From: Periplaneta americana
Taxonomy: Eukaryota > Arthropoda > Insecta > Blattodea > Blattidae
Assembly: GCF_040183065.1 (NCBI RefSeq)
Contig: NC_091119.1
Location: forward strand, 189,702,043-189,766,042
DNA: 64,000 bases
Direction: 5' to 3'
The notes beneath the pieces were generated by a model. It did no database searches, was not told the DNA's origin, and saw only the letters and a program-made list of their open reading frames with translations. Shown here in pieces: positions 36,854-48,412 of this stretch. Both the position numbers and the translations under genes were made by a program. Within the stretch, counting starts at the first letter, position 1. Every line of letters starts with the position of its first letter.

Positions 36854-38005
36854 ACGGTCTTACTATTAAAAACTCTATATACAGACGTTTAACTGTCTTA
36901 TACAATGAATAGCTCGTTTATATGTCGTGTGTAAATTCCTTACTAATAGTCACTACAATAGTCGTGTATAACAGTATGACTGTTACACAGCTGCGTCATA
37001 GTTCCGTCATTACTTCGTTATGAAAGTAATACTGGGTGTTCATTTCAAAGTGTGTCATGACGTCACTGTTGTTGGGTCACCGATTTGAAGCGAGTTTCAG
37101 CTTATATGTTAAGTTGCCTATTATTTAAGGCGTTCTTCAATCTGAACTTGAGAACGTGTACGGTATAACTTGAACGTCGCAGCAACAGATGGCGGTCTGT
37201 ACGGTCTGTGTGCTACCATAACCTCTTTCGAACTGTGTTTTGCGCCGGCAAGTCGTATGCAGGGTATTTGTTATCATCGGTTGCGTACGGTAACATTCCA
37301 CAACACAAATCAAATGCTCCGTGTACATGTTGACCGTCGAAGTTAATGTCAACAAATACGTAAGTAATCGTCTTAACCCTCTCCCCATATCCCGACAGTA
37401 CGTATTTCCAAACAGTTCACATTCCTGCCACTACCGGCGTTACCGTACGTATCGGTACGTACTCTTCAGAATGAACGCCGTACTTGCTAGGCAACTTCTC
37501 TACCTCTTAGGTTATACACCTCTGCGGAAGTGTAGGAAGATTGAATTCTCTAGGCTCATCGGCTAGCCACATGACGGCATACAGCGAGCTATGACACATT
37601 TTGAACTGAACACCCAGTAGAATATCTGAGGTTCTCTACTGCATCCGGTAGAGCGCTCTAGTGTGGCGCGTTAAGTATCGATTGTACAACTGGCTCTTAT
37701 CATTTACTAAACTATATTTTTGTCAGCGAGTACAAGCTACAGCAATATTATTCTAATTATTCTGTGCTCTTTGGTTTGTTCTTCTGTGGTTACAAGGCAA
37801 CGATCATCATAAAATGACAGTCGATATGAACAGCTGTTAGAGGGGCGGCCATTTTTTCTCTATAAACAACGCTTAAACAAGGTGTTTCGTGTATATAACT
37901 ACTGCAAAGCAATTCCCATTGTATAGTTACAGCCTGTTTATACATCCATTGCTTATGCATGGTTTATTAGTAAATTTTTCTGTCTCAGTTCTGCACAAGT
38001 CTCGT
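36854..38005. mobile_element. DNA element K, copy 2, split by element H
   Basis: Starts ACGGTCTTACTATTAAAAAC and follows copy 1 (27814 onward) through the shared block GCTACAGCAATATTATT to GCATGGTTTATTAGTAA. The right end is degenerate. Element H (37032-37617) lies inside. The two nested MITEs of copy 1 are absent here. Confidence 0.7.
37032..37617. mobile_element. TA-flanked DNA element H, copy 2 (586 bp, uninterrupted)
   Basis: Ends CTGGGTGTTCATTTCAAAG and CTTTTGAACTG-type AACACCCAG are inverted repeats of about 27 bp with TA on both sides (37030-37031, 37618-37619). Element K copy 1 provides the empty site at about 27991-27996, where a single TA stands. No transposase. It is the reference for dissecting copy 1 at 17698-19553. 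Confidence 0.9.
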
Positions 38006-38798
38006 ACAAGTAAGACTTTTAAACTAGACTGTGACTATAATTTAGACGTTGTAGTAGTATTAAGTTTTTTTTTGACATGTTCCATATTCTAGCTGTGAAG
38101 CGATGTACGAATACTATGGAATGTAAATAAATACAATGCATATTTGCTCCTCACATTTTAAATATTAGCTCCAATAAATTTTAGACATCTATAATTCAAA
38201 AAGGGCATGTAACTATGTGAATACGGTAATTTTGTGTAAAAGACTTATAATTGAACATGCCTGCATATGGTATGTGGCATAAGCCTTTGTATTTTCTGCC
38301 TGAAAAAGAAGTGAAGCTTTAACACGAAAGTAGCTTACATTTGCATAAGCTGATTGTGTTTTGTAGCATATTAGTATTGGTGTTATTCGTGTTGCGTGTG
38401 GTATTAACTCCAGCCATAGTTATTACAAGCCAATTGATTATTTTGTATATTCGAAAAAGGAACACTGAACCAAATCAATATCTCGCACTTCAGTAATGTT
38501 GACTCAAAGGCTAATTATCAACAACGCTACTTCTGGTTTCGTGTCGATGATGAAAGCTTTTGTTTTTACTATCTGTACATCATAAATAAGAATTTACGTG
38601 TATCAATTTAATTACATCCATAGAGGTAAATGAAATGCAGGATAGCATTTGGGACAGTCAGAAAGGTACTTGTGCATGTATGAACGAACATATGTATACT
38701 CGTGGGTTTTAGTTCGAACTTAGAGTTAAGATACAAATTAGATTTACTTTAAATGTTATTTTAAGTGATCGTGCTTCATTTAATTTAGGATGCACCTT
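38006..38798. other. Unassigned spacer
   Basis: No supported gene. Confidence 0.45.
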
Positions 38799-38820
38799 GT
38801 TATTATTGTTATTATTATTA

Positions 38821-38859
<39 letters not shown>

Positions 38860-38906
38860 GTAATAGTGGTTGTGGTAGGGGTGGCGGTGGCAGCAATTTA
38901 TTATTA
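38799..38906. repeat. (TTA)n plus GGTGGCGG block, left duplicate
   Basis: The trinucleotide run is followed by TAGTAATAGTGGTTGTGGT and GGTGGCGGTGGCAGC, then ATTTATTATTA. The same order returns at 39888-39999. Confidence 0.85.
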
Positions 38907-39876
38907 ACCAGCCGTGCCCGTGCGCTCCGCTGCACCCGTTAGAAATAAATATAAAGTAATTACATAATTAAAATAGGACATTTGATCCAGGGAACATTCC
39001 TGTTTGATATAAGGATAAATCGTTTATTATGTTACTTAATTTAAATTGTATTTGCATAATTAAAATGCGATAATTTTGATCCAGAGACCACTCATTTGGT
39101 CATAAAAATTATTTTAGGAAATACAGGAAACGAATGTACAGAATAGCCTATCAAATTTTCTGTGCATAAGAAGCTATTTTAATCTTACCTGTCCTCGATT
39201 CACTCAGAAGTTACTGTAATAACATTACAGAATTATGTCCATCTAGAGAAACTACACTTTCCAATGGTGAATTAATAATTAATTATACAAATCGGTTAAT
39301 TTAGCTTCCGATATCACTTCATACAAACACAGAAACATTATCTGTAGGCTATCTTTCATAGCTTTCTATTGTTGCTGTCCAAGGCCCCTTATAGACGAAG
39401 TAATTTGTTTTTTAATTCATTACACGGCCTTAGATGGCAGTTATTTTAATTTTAAAACTCATTTATCTCATTAAATATCAGTCCTATCAAAATTTTTCAA
39501 GGAATAAAACTTATCGCAAATTATTTTTAAAGAAACTTTTATTATGTAACATTTTTCACAAAAATCAATAATAAGCGAGATATTTCGATTTATTTAATTC
39601 AGGCCCCCTTATAACCCACCTTTTAAATAAAGTATTTTGAATGCCACATAGCCTAAAATCTAAGTTACAACGAACTTAATTTATATTCCAATTTTCATCA
39701 AAATCCGTTCATCCATTATCGCGTGAAAAGGTAACAAACATACAGACAGACAGACAGACAGACATACAAACAAAAATTTCAAAAAAGCGATTTTCGGTTT
39801 CAGGGTGATTAATTATATATGTTAGGACCAATTATTTTTGGAAAATCGAAAATTACCAGAAAAATTTCGGCTACAG
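38907..39876. mobile_element. Interspersed element (~970 bp) with 11-bp target duplication
   Basis: Begins ACCAGCCGTGCCCGTGCGCT and ends in a (CAGA)n-containing tail region (39741-39762) followed by about 100 bp. ATTTATTATTA stands on both sides (38896-38906, 39877-39887). The CCGTTCATCC..CGCGTGAAAAGGTAACAAA phrase is widespread in insect repeats. No reading frame. Class uncertain; a retrotransposed or Helitron-like unit are both possible. Confidence 0.6.
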
Positions 39877-39887
39877 ATTTATTATTA

Positions 39888-39893
39888 GTATAG

Positions 39894-39942
<49 letters not shown>

Positions 39943-39999
39943 GTAATAGTGGTTGTGGTGGCGGTGGCGGCGGCAGCGGCAGCAATTTATTATTAACAG
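39888..39999. repeat. (TTA)n plus GGTGGCGG block, right duplicate
   Basis: Repeats the left block with a longer GGC/GGT run (GGTGGCGGTGGCGGCGGCAG), implying that tandem duplication preceded or accompanied the insertion between the two. Confidence 0.8.
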
Positions 40000-40034
40000 T
40001 CGATTTATTATTAATTGTCATTATTGAGTGTAAT

Positions 40035-40079
40035 TAGTTACCATTGCCACCGGGTATTTACCCATTTGCAGTGTGAATG
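40035..40079 (+). mobile_element. LINE 3'-tail hairpin scrap
   Basis: CATTGCCACCGGGTATTTAC followed by CCATTTGCAGTGTGAATG matches the terminal hairpin of the LINE at 26100-26760. It abuts the minus-strand Jockey/CR1-like copy. Confidence 0.6.
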
Positions 40080-41340
40080 AAATCCATACATAACTTTTTA
40101 AATTTAATACTAGAACTGTCAGAATTGACAGGATTAGGATATTTAAATATAAATTTGTTATATATTCTTGGGACTAAATTACTACTATGATTAAATACCG
40201 TAGCAGTGTTGCATTTTGGTTCAAACAATCGTAAAGAATTCATACCTTTTGTTTCATAACTATCAGAGTACAATTCAAAATTATTTAGATTTTTATGTAT
40301 GAATTTTATTAATATAATATAATAAATTTGTCTTATTTTAAGATCATTAAAATCTAAAAACAATTTTTGAGATGGAAAATCAATAGGTTTATGAAGACAT
40401 ATTTTAATTTTCTTCTTTAGTAAATAAAGTGGATTAAAATTGGTTTTAAATAAGCTACCCCATCCCATAATTCCATACATAATTACCGACTGAAATAAAG
40501 TTAAGTATATTGTGGGTAATAAACTTATTGACTAGTAATTCCTCAATAAAACAAAATAATATATTATTTTACATAATTTATTACAAAGGTAATTAATGTG
40601 TTGGTTCCATTTTAAATGATTGTGGAAAATTATGCCTAAATATTTAACTTCAGAGGACTCCTTAATAATCGGACGTTTACATTGTATAAGACAACATTTA
40701 GTTATGTAATTTAATACTTAATATAGATGTAGGAGATTTGTTACATTTTTCAGATAATGAGAATGGAATTGAGGACCGTTTTTGCAAAACTTGCTAACTG
40801 AAAAAAACTAAATTTTACAGGAGAGACAAAACACTATAGTAAGCAAGTTTTCCTGTATCTCTCACTTATAGCAGAAAGCAAGTTTTGAAAAAAAAAAAAA
40901 GATTACACTTTGACACACTACAATGAAGAGAAATAACCCAATTTTATTAAGATGCTTTGAACATCATGTAAAGGCCTGCCTTATGTTAACGAATCCATCA
41001 AAATCTCAATTTTGCAAATTTTGCAGTTAGAAAGTTTTGCAAGAACGGTCCTCAATTATGATTTTATTTTCGTTGATAGAAAGATAATTTATGTCAAACC
41101 ATTTTTTTATTAATTTAAGTCCATTATTTGAATTATTATATGCATCATACCAGATTTTTCCACCAAAAAGTAAAACTGTGTCATCTGCATAAGAATAATG
41201 AACACCATTGTATTTTTGTAAATCAATTTTTAATAAGTCATGAATATATATTAAAAATAGGGCCTAGAACTGTGCCTTGGGGAACACCTATATTAATAAT
41301 TGAAGATTCACGTGAATAAACGTCAATTTTCGTTATTTTA
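40080..41340 (-). mobile_element. Jockey/CR1-like LINE, copy 3 (RT to C-terminus), split by a MITE
   Basis: Minus-strand reading from 41340: I-I-N-I-G-V-P-Q-G-T-V-L-G-P, then Y-S-Y-A-D-D-T-V-L-L (catalytic YADD), then L-S-I-N-E-N-K-I-I. A 283-bp MITE follows, then the same coding sequence as copy 1 down to D-F-I near 40080. It lacks the 3' tail. It is the only copy here that shows the polymerase motif. A few stops and frame changes remain (for example around 40500). Confidence 0.87.
40771..41053. mobile_element. MITE (283 bp) inserted in the LINE, AATT flanks
   Basis: Ends GAGGACCGTTTTTGCAAAAC and GTTTTGCAAGAACGGTCCTC are inverted (about 28 bp). Both flanks carry AATT (40767-40770, 41054-41057). 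Removing the element and one AATT rejoins the LINE coding sequence in frame, which supports AATT as the target duplication. Contains an A-run near 40890. Confidence 0.88.
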
Positions 41341-42235
41341 ATTCTGTCGGGGAGATACGATTTTGAGTGGTCATTCCTCTTCTTTTGAAAGAAGAAATAT
41401 AACAATTATTTTAGGCAAACGCGTAATTTTTTACGATGTAGTTTTATGCAATTTTACTGTAATGATTTGGGAACCAGCGTGTATAATTTAGTGGAAATAG
41501 GTCAGTCCTAAAGATTGATCGGGCGTGAATTGTCCATTGTAAACGGACAGGTCGATAAACTACAGCTGCCAGGATTCGAGATTGCGATCGTGTGCGTTCA
41601 GCTCTGGCCATTGCACACCGATGGATGAGTTGAGCGGTGCAGCTCATGTATGTACAGAACGACATCATACTGTACCGGAAGTTGAAGGATGTGAGCGCTC
41701 CGCCTTGCATACCGACGCCCGATTACACACTTGTGCTACATCTGTATTTGATCGCGTATCGGCTGCTTTTATATGCGTGCACATGACATTCGCTTCCAGG
41801 TAAATAATGTATGAGATATATTTTAAGAAAATATATTCGCTCTTGGCTACAAACTCAACGATTCTGGGTTTGATTTCACGCCAGAGGACTATAGATTTAT
41901 GTTCTTCGCATACGGTAACATTCGGAGTAAATTCCTCAGACGAGAATATTCAGATTATGTACAAAATTAAATGAAATATTTGCGATGAAAACATCACCAG
42001 ATACATCAGAAGCAGTGATTTTCTTGAGGCAGGATTCAGTAGGAAATAATAGTACAGTAAACAAGCATTTGGGACAAGTGTCAAATATCAGTTACCTCAA
42101 CTGTGATGCATCTTACGGGAGGCGGTGGTGTTACAAACTTTCAGGGATGTTGGCGAAGGGCAAATGCATCAATTTGAGATAAGGAAATATCTGGTCCGGA
42201 AATAACCGAGTCGAAAGTTACAAGCAAAAATAGTT
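41341..42235. other. Unassigned, partly CpG-richer spacer
   Basis: 41480-41770 is less AT-rich, with frames on both strands (41444-41710 and 41582-41803), but none has a recognisable domain or exon signals. Cause unknown. Confidence 0.4.
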
Positions 42236-42548
42236 GTGTAAAAAGGGTAAAGGTATCCCCGTAACATGCCATGAAGGCACTTGGGGGGCATGGAGGTAGA
42301 GCCCCATGCTTTCCATGACCTCGGCACTAGAATGAGGTGGTGTGGTCGGCACCACGCTCTGATCGCCTTTTACCCCCGGGAAAGACCCGGTACTCAATTT
42401 TATAGAAGGCTTGAGTGAACCTTGGGGCCGTTCTGAAAGTTTGGCAACGAGAAAAAATCTTGTCACCACCTGGGATCGAACCCCGGACCTTCCAGTCCGT
42501 AGCCAGCTGCTCTACCAACTGAGCAATCTTAAAAACATCGCCTATCAA
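42236..42548 (-). mobile_element. tRNA-derived SINE (~310 bp)
   Basis: On the minus strand the 5' head reads AAGATTGCTCAGTTGGTAGA (A-box TGGTAGAGCAGCTGG) and GGTTCGATCCC (B-box), a tRNA-like promoter. A body with ACCGGGTCTTTCCCGGGGGT follows, then a T-poor tail ending near 42236. The accidental frame V-F-P-G-G-K is one I recall seeing embedded in many predicted cockroach proteins, consistent with a common SINE. Confidence 0.85.
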
Positions 42549-43142
42549 GATCGTCCCACTACAAGAGATGACATGAAACAGCGAATTCGAGAGACCTTCC
42601 AGTCACTTGACCACGCCGAAGTGTTAGTTTGCTGACAGTGTTAGAAGAAGAATACGGGTGTGCGGCAGACAGTTTTAACTATTAAGGGAATTGTCCAGTC
42701 TTTCAGTAACATCTGTCCATATTAATTGTCTTGTTTACATTTTCGTATTGTAACATTTCGCAATATTGGGGGCATTGTCTTTTCGTACGTTTTCTCATTG
42801 AAAGAGTAGGAATTGATGAAAACATTTGCTATGAAAGTTGTTTGTTTTGAAATTTTAAAGCAATACGCCACTGACCCTACTTCCTGTTACGGCTGATTGA
42901 TCAAATCACGCTCAAGTGAAAGTTCACATGTGCTTTAGTTACAATATTTTTGTCTCAAAAATTTTAATGCACTAGTTCCCGAAATAAATTACTGTTATGG
43001 GTGGTCTGAATCACCCCGTATAGCACGTTTTCGCCATACAACTTTTTATGTCTGTAACTCGTTTATATTCTCGTATTAGTATACAACTGTATTTCTATCT
43101 CAAATTATTTCGATATCGTCAAATTTATCTTACTATTACTAC
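42549..43142. other. Unassigned spacer
   Basis: No supported gene. Confidence 0.45.
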
Positions 43143-43232
43143 TGCTTCTGCGTTACGTAACTTTCTCTATTCCCTTCTAACTTCATTCCTCTTAGCCCCA
43201 AATATTTTTCTAAGCACCTCATTCACGAACAT
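43143..43232 (-). mobile_element. LINE family A scrap (90 bp)
   Basis: Matches the C-terminal region of family A (compare positions 17-105): GTAACTTTCT, CTCTTAGCCCCAAATATTTT and CTAAGCACCT blocks in the same order. Confidence 0.75.
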
Positions 43233-43331
43233 TTGCTATAATGAAATAATGCAAAAATAATAAAAGAATGGCAAACCCGAAAGAACGAAATCCATATTAG
43301 CGACATCTATTCACTTCTCCTGCCATCTAAT

Positions 43332-44162
43332 GGCCCGGTTTCTTCAACCGTTGTTAAAATACACCTAACATGGCGTTAATTAACTATAAGTTAAAAGTAT
43401 GAATTGCTGTTAAAAATATTGCGTTTCTTCAACTTTACATTTCACATTTTAACATTCTGTTTGTTAACTCTCTGTTAGGACCAGAGATTCTAGAGTTTAA
43501 CCATAACCTATAACCAAGTATAGGCTCACTTCTGTTTTCTAAACTCTAACAATTGCGATTCTCGCTTGTTTCCGTTGTTTGATTCTGAGAAGATAGAAGT
43601 CTTTCTATTCTCTCAGATTTGATTTCTGCTTCTTTCCTCGTCTTTATCACAATAGCATGGAGCGGCGTATTGGTATTGCTGTTATGAAATGGAAAACACT
43701 GGAACAAAAAGAAATCGTGGGAATAATTTCTTTTCGTTCGAAAGAAACCTTCTGTTGGAAATTATTTCGCGATTAATGAGAATAAACAAACAAATGGATC
43801 TATGCTGAAAGCGAAAAGTGAGGCTTGGCAGAAAATAGCCTATACCTTTGTATGAACTTCTAGTCTGTCAAATCACAGAAATTAACCACTATGTTTATGT
43901 ATTCATGGATATCATTTTCTAAATAATCCAGATAGCCTACATAAGTTCAGCATCTAACGCACCAGCCATATTGGATACTTCTATGCTAACAGAGAGTTAA
44001 ATGATTTAACTGCATGAAATTGGGCAGTTAAATTAACATAGGTTTTAACAGCCTGTTAGTACTAACAGTAGCATAGTTGAAGAAATGCTTCAACTGTTAA
44101 GTTTACAGTTAAAATGGAATTACACGCTGTTATAATTTAACAAAGGTTGAAGAAACCGGGCC
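43332..44162. mobile_element. TIR element (831 bp), AAT duplication
   Basis: Ends GGCCCGGTTTCTTCAACC and GGTTGAAGAAACCGGGCC are perfect inverted repeats flanked by AAT (43329-43331, 44163-44165). Pairing continues imperfectly inward through TGTTAA and TTCTTCAAC motifs for about 200 bp. A 3-bp duplication with GG ends suggests the PIF/Harbinger group, but no transposase is left to prove it. Confidence 0.82.
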
Positions 44163-44165
44163 AAT

Positions 44166-44795
44166 ATCTTGCTGGCAATTGACATTCCGCAATATTCAAA
44201 ACAGGAATTCTTTGAGTCGTCATTTCTTATGATACTAGTGTAAAAGTTGGTAATCTACGTCGTTACAGAATTACGTATACCCGTTTGTAATCACAGACGG
44301 TTTCTATGGAAATACTGTATATATTTATCTCTGTCTTTCCCTATCATTATCTGCCGGCGTCGTTCGTGACAAGTACAACTCGGTTGTGGAGGCCGACTTT
44401 TTGTCTTTGTAGGGGTTACATTTGTTTATTTTGTTGTTATTCGATTTATACTGTTATGATTTAATTAAATCTATTACTTGGTACGTACTGAATTTATGTT
44501 TCACCCGAAGCTTGAATAACAAACATGCTGTTTTTTAAATGCGTCATGCAGTATGTTTGGAACTTGTTATCCTTTTAATATCGGTTGTTGAGTAGTTTGT
44601 GGAAAATAAATTTGTGGAAGTAGTTTGTGTGTATTTATTGCAGCTGCAGTTATACTCACAAAATTTATGTACAGAATTGAACTAATAACCCTGAAGTTTT
44701 ATAATCAGACAATTTTAACAAACGTTGTTTGTACAATCTCACTTTTTGTTTTTTTTTTTTATTTGCCTTTAAAGTCCTGTTTGCTCTAGTTAACA
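44166..44795. other. Unassigned spacer
   Basis: No supported gene. Confidence 0.45.
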
Positions 44796-44799
44796 GTAT

Positions 44800-45951
44800 G
44801 GGCTATTCCATATGAAATCGATCAGTAAAAAACCTCGCATTTTTTTAATACTCTAATTTTTTCCCTATTTATACAAGGTGCTGAGGAGAGTGCATTTTCA
44901 AAAATATACTGTCGAAAGTCAAACGGTTTTCGTACTATTGAGCGACAAATTTAGCGTATTTTATAAAAAAACAAGCCTCTTTCAGCGTTCAGAACTCTGG
45001 AACCGTTTACTGCAGAACATTGAACGGGAGCTCATTTTGAAGCTGACATTTGATAGATTATGTTAGGAAGTAATCCTTATTTTTATTGTATACAGAGAGA
45101 CAGATAATCTGATTTTACTTACTTTTAGGCTTTTTGCCCATTTGTAAAAATGTAAAAAATATTGAGAAAAAACCTTGCATTATTAAGAGGGATTCGGCAT
45201 TGTTTGCTTAGTGGTAAGGCAATTAGTTTCGAGGGTATTAAATAAATTATTTTCACACGCATGGACTTGAACGGCGCAGTACAGCATGCACTGGCCGAGA
45301 GCTGAAGATAAGCGAGCGTTGGCCGTCATTTTACTCCTGTGTTTATGGAAACTTGTGATGAAGCTAGTCCAGCTATGCGCTACTAGACGAAACATCACGT
45401 GTTTATGTCTTCTGGCCTTGCTTGCCTAGGCTAGCTCCCGCCTCACAGTCAGCTGGTTAGCTCACGCGCGTACTATTTATTTTCTTTATTTGATATTTTC
45501 AATACTTTCTTATCAACGGATCACCAGTAAAAAATATGTGTTTATTTGTACTTTCAATGCGGAATCTAACCATATATTTTAAAAATATTTTTTCGTGGGC
45601 AAAGGCGTCTTAATGAAGAAAAATCTAAATTTCTCCATTTCCATAAAAAGTAAGAAAAACTGTTTACATGTCAATATAAACTTTAACTTCTCAGCATCAA
45701 AATAAACCATGATTTTGATCACTGGGTGAAAGAGTTTCGGAGCTACAACAGTTTAAAGTTGCTAATTTTATGAAAATACGATAAATTTAAATATTTTTAA
45801 TTTAAACACTGTGAAGTTCTGATGTCTCAAACTTTGCACAAGGCATTGTATCACAGTTGTCTACGGACAGAAAAAGTTTCATTGTAGGCCTATTTAAAAA
45901 TTGCAAGGTCAATTTTCTCTATATTTCGGTTGATTTGAGATGGAATAGCCC
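44800..45951. mobile_element. TIR element (1.15 kb) with 4-bp duplication
   Basis: Ends GGGCTATTCCATATGAAATC and GATTTGAGATGGAATAGCCC are inverted with a few mismatches. GTAT lies on both sides (44796-44799, 45952-45955). No transposase frame. Superfamily open: 4-bp duplications occur in Sola- and Chapaev-type elements. Confidence 0.72.
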
Positions 45952-46106
45952 GTATGGTGGGTCTTTCTATTCGGTGTAATATTTTCTCGATTGTCTTTGT
46001 TTCATGCTATGACATTTTGTGTGATATTTCAGATTTTTAATGGTAGCCGATAGTTAAATTTGAATTTTTCCTCTAATTTATGTACAGATTTCAATATTTT
46101 TATATA

Positions 46107-47296
46107 CAGGATGATTCACGAGGATATACCGTCCCTTACGGAGCTTATTTCCGAAGACATTCTGAGCAAAAAATGTCATAATAAGATTTGTCATAATCTC
46201 AATATTTTCAGATTACACTAATTTGAAGTTGTTTGTAAAGTACCATTATTCTTGAGTTTTAAGGGTAAAAGAATATTACAGATAAAGAATGAACTATTCA
46301 GGAGTATCATTTCCTTAATTAGCTGATATTCTGAAGCTAAAAATGTGTTGTGAATTCCTTAGTTGCTTCGTACAGAATTTTTATTCGATTTTTAACTACA
46401 AAATTACTTACTGACTTTTAAGGAACCCGGAGATTCATTGCCGCCCACACATAAGCCCGCCATCGGTCTCTATCCTGTGCAAGATTAATGCAGTCTCTAC
46501 CATCATATCCCACTTGCCTCAAATCCATTTTAATATTATCTTCCCATCTACGTCTCGTCCTCCCCAAAGGTCTTTTTCCCTCCGTCCTCCTAACTAACAC
46601 TCTATATGCATTTCTGGATTCGCCAATACGTGCTACATGCCCTGCCCATCTCAAACGTCTGGATTTAATGTTCCTAATTATGTCAGGTGAAGAATACAAC
46701 GTGTGCAGTTCTGTGTTGTGTAACTTTCTCCATTCTCCTGTAACTTCATCCCTCTTAACCCAAATGTTTCCCTAAGAGCCTTATTCTCAAACACCCTTAA
46801 CCTATGTTCCTCTCTCAAAGTGAGGGTCCAAGTTTCACACAATTACATTTTCTTACTCATTTATCGCAACAATTGTTACAAATTACGCCACTCTTGTAAA
46901 TTATTTGAGACTGTACATTAGGATGCATAATAAAACTATAAGAATCAAGTTCCTAAAGTCGTATGATTTGTAAGAAATTTTTGTGATAAGTGCGTAAGAA
47001 TGATGTAATTTATAGTTAAAAATTGGAAAATAAAATCTGTAAAAACCAATTAAAACACGTTTTTAGCTTCAGAAAACTAGCCAATTAAGGAAATGACACT
47101 TATGAACAGTTCATTCTCTGTTTGTAATTTTTTGTACCCTTAAAACTAAAGAAAAAAGGTATTTTACTAATAAATTAAAATTAGTGTACCTCTGAAAATA
47201 CTGAGATTAGGAGACATGTTTATATTGCATATTTTGCTCAGAATGTCTTTGGAAATAAGCTTCGTAAGGGACGGTAAATCTTCGTGAATCACCCTG
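46107..47296. mobile_element. Mariner-type element with ~70-bp terminal repeats, split by a LINE
   Basis: Ends CAGGATGATTCACGAGGATA and the inverted CAGGGTGATTCACGAAGATT form pair for about 70 bp, including CCGTCCCTTACG and ACATTCTGAGCAAAA. They are flanked by TA (46105-46106, 47297-47298). The interior arms remain partly complementary (CCAATTAAGGAAATGA and related). A family A LINE piece lies at 46403-46840. Without it the element is about 750 bp and non-coding. Confidence 0.86.
46403..46840 (-). mobile_element. LINE family A, copy 4 (C-terminus and tail)
   Basis: The minus-strand frame 46699-46418 reads Y-S-S-P-D-I-I-R-N-I-K-S-R-R, R-W-A-G-H-V-A-R-I-G and P-L-G-R-T-R-R-R-W-E-D-N to the true end M-N-L-R-V-P. 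The tail is GTAAGTAA at 46403-46411. AATTAC occurs on both sides (46402-46407, 46841-46846), a plausible short target duplication. Cut at the 5' side. Confidence 0.9.
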
Positions 47297-47689
47297 TATA
47301 TAGAGAAATCATTGCTGCGACCAATATACTGTAAATTAGAAATTAGTTTTTTAAAAAAGAAATTTTGGGGCCCAAATTTGGAGAAAGGAATACCAATATA
47401 TAATGAAACTAACATCTGTCCATTCTTATTATTATTATCATTAATTTTTCTAAATAGATTTACAAAACCTCTAATGGCAGTTACATTAATATTGTCATTA
47501 TAGAAATAGAAATATATATATTCTCCCTGTAACATAGTCCTAGTAAGCTTATATTAAATTAATTTTCATCATTTTACTAGCTATCTCAAATATTAAATTA
47601 ATTATAATTCATTGAATTAAATTAGCTCATAAATTAAGTTACTACTTTACCTTATAGATTTATCTAAATTTAAATAAATGTGTAGTGAA

Positions 47690-47818
47690 GATTATTGCTG
47701 GAGAACCTTTTAAGTGTAGTGAAAATATTTGTAATTTAAATTTATGTATTGTATTGATTAAGGCTGGTTGAGTGGAAGAGAAGGCCTTATGGCCTTAACT
47801 CTGCCAGCGAAAATAAAA

Positions 47819-47868
<50 letters not shown>
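47690..47868 (+). mobile_element. LINE 3' tail with hairpin and (ATT)n
   Basis: Contains the hairpin AGAAGGCCTTATGGCCTTAA with CTCTGCCAG, followed by AAAATAAAACA and an (ATT)n run (47822-47868). The same hairpin type closes the LINE at 57511-57987. The upstream boundary is unclear. Confidence 0.6.
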
Positions 47869-47870
<2 letters not shown>

Positions 47871-48412
47871 AGTAATTCACTAAAATGGATAATAGATAAA
47901 TGCAAAACTTCTATGACATTTTACTCCTAAAAGCACGTTCTTTAAAAAGTCTGTAGCACAGTTTTGATATTGATTTTCGGAATTTTTAAGATAAGCAATT
48001 ACATTTTAAAAATGAATTTTGGAGGTACGTTTATATAAATTTAGAGGAACATTTTTCGAATGCAACAAAGTAATAAATTTCTGTTGCGAAGGAAAGTTTC
48101 GCAATTGCCTAAAGAATGTGTGTGCCAAATATCAAGCATGTAACATTTACAGTTCCGAAGGTATATAATTTTCTGTATGGAATAAGGCAAACATGTAAAG
48201 TTACGGGAAATTACAATCAAAGCTTAGTGTAATTTTAAAATCCTGTGCACCAGAGCTTTAGATATGGCGTAACACCAAGTAATAAGACCTTACATCTCAT
48301 GAGAAAAAATTTTTCCCCATGAGGATTGTAATGAGCGCTCATTCCATATAGCTAGTCCAATGCACGAAGTTGTAGATACGTGATAATACAAGTCTTCAAC
48401 CCTTGTTATAGA

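Noticed and set aside
41444-41803. Overlapping frames on both strands in a GC-richer patch
   Set aside because: No homology recognised and no splice or promoter signals.
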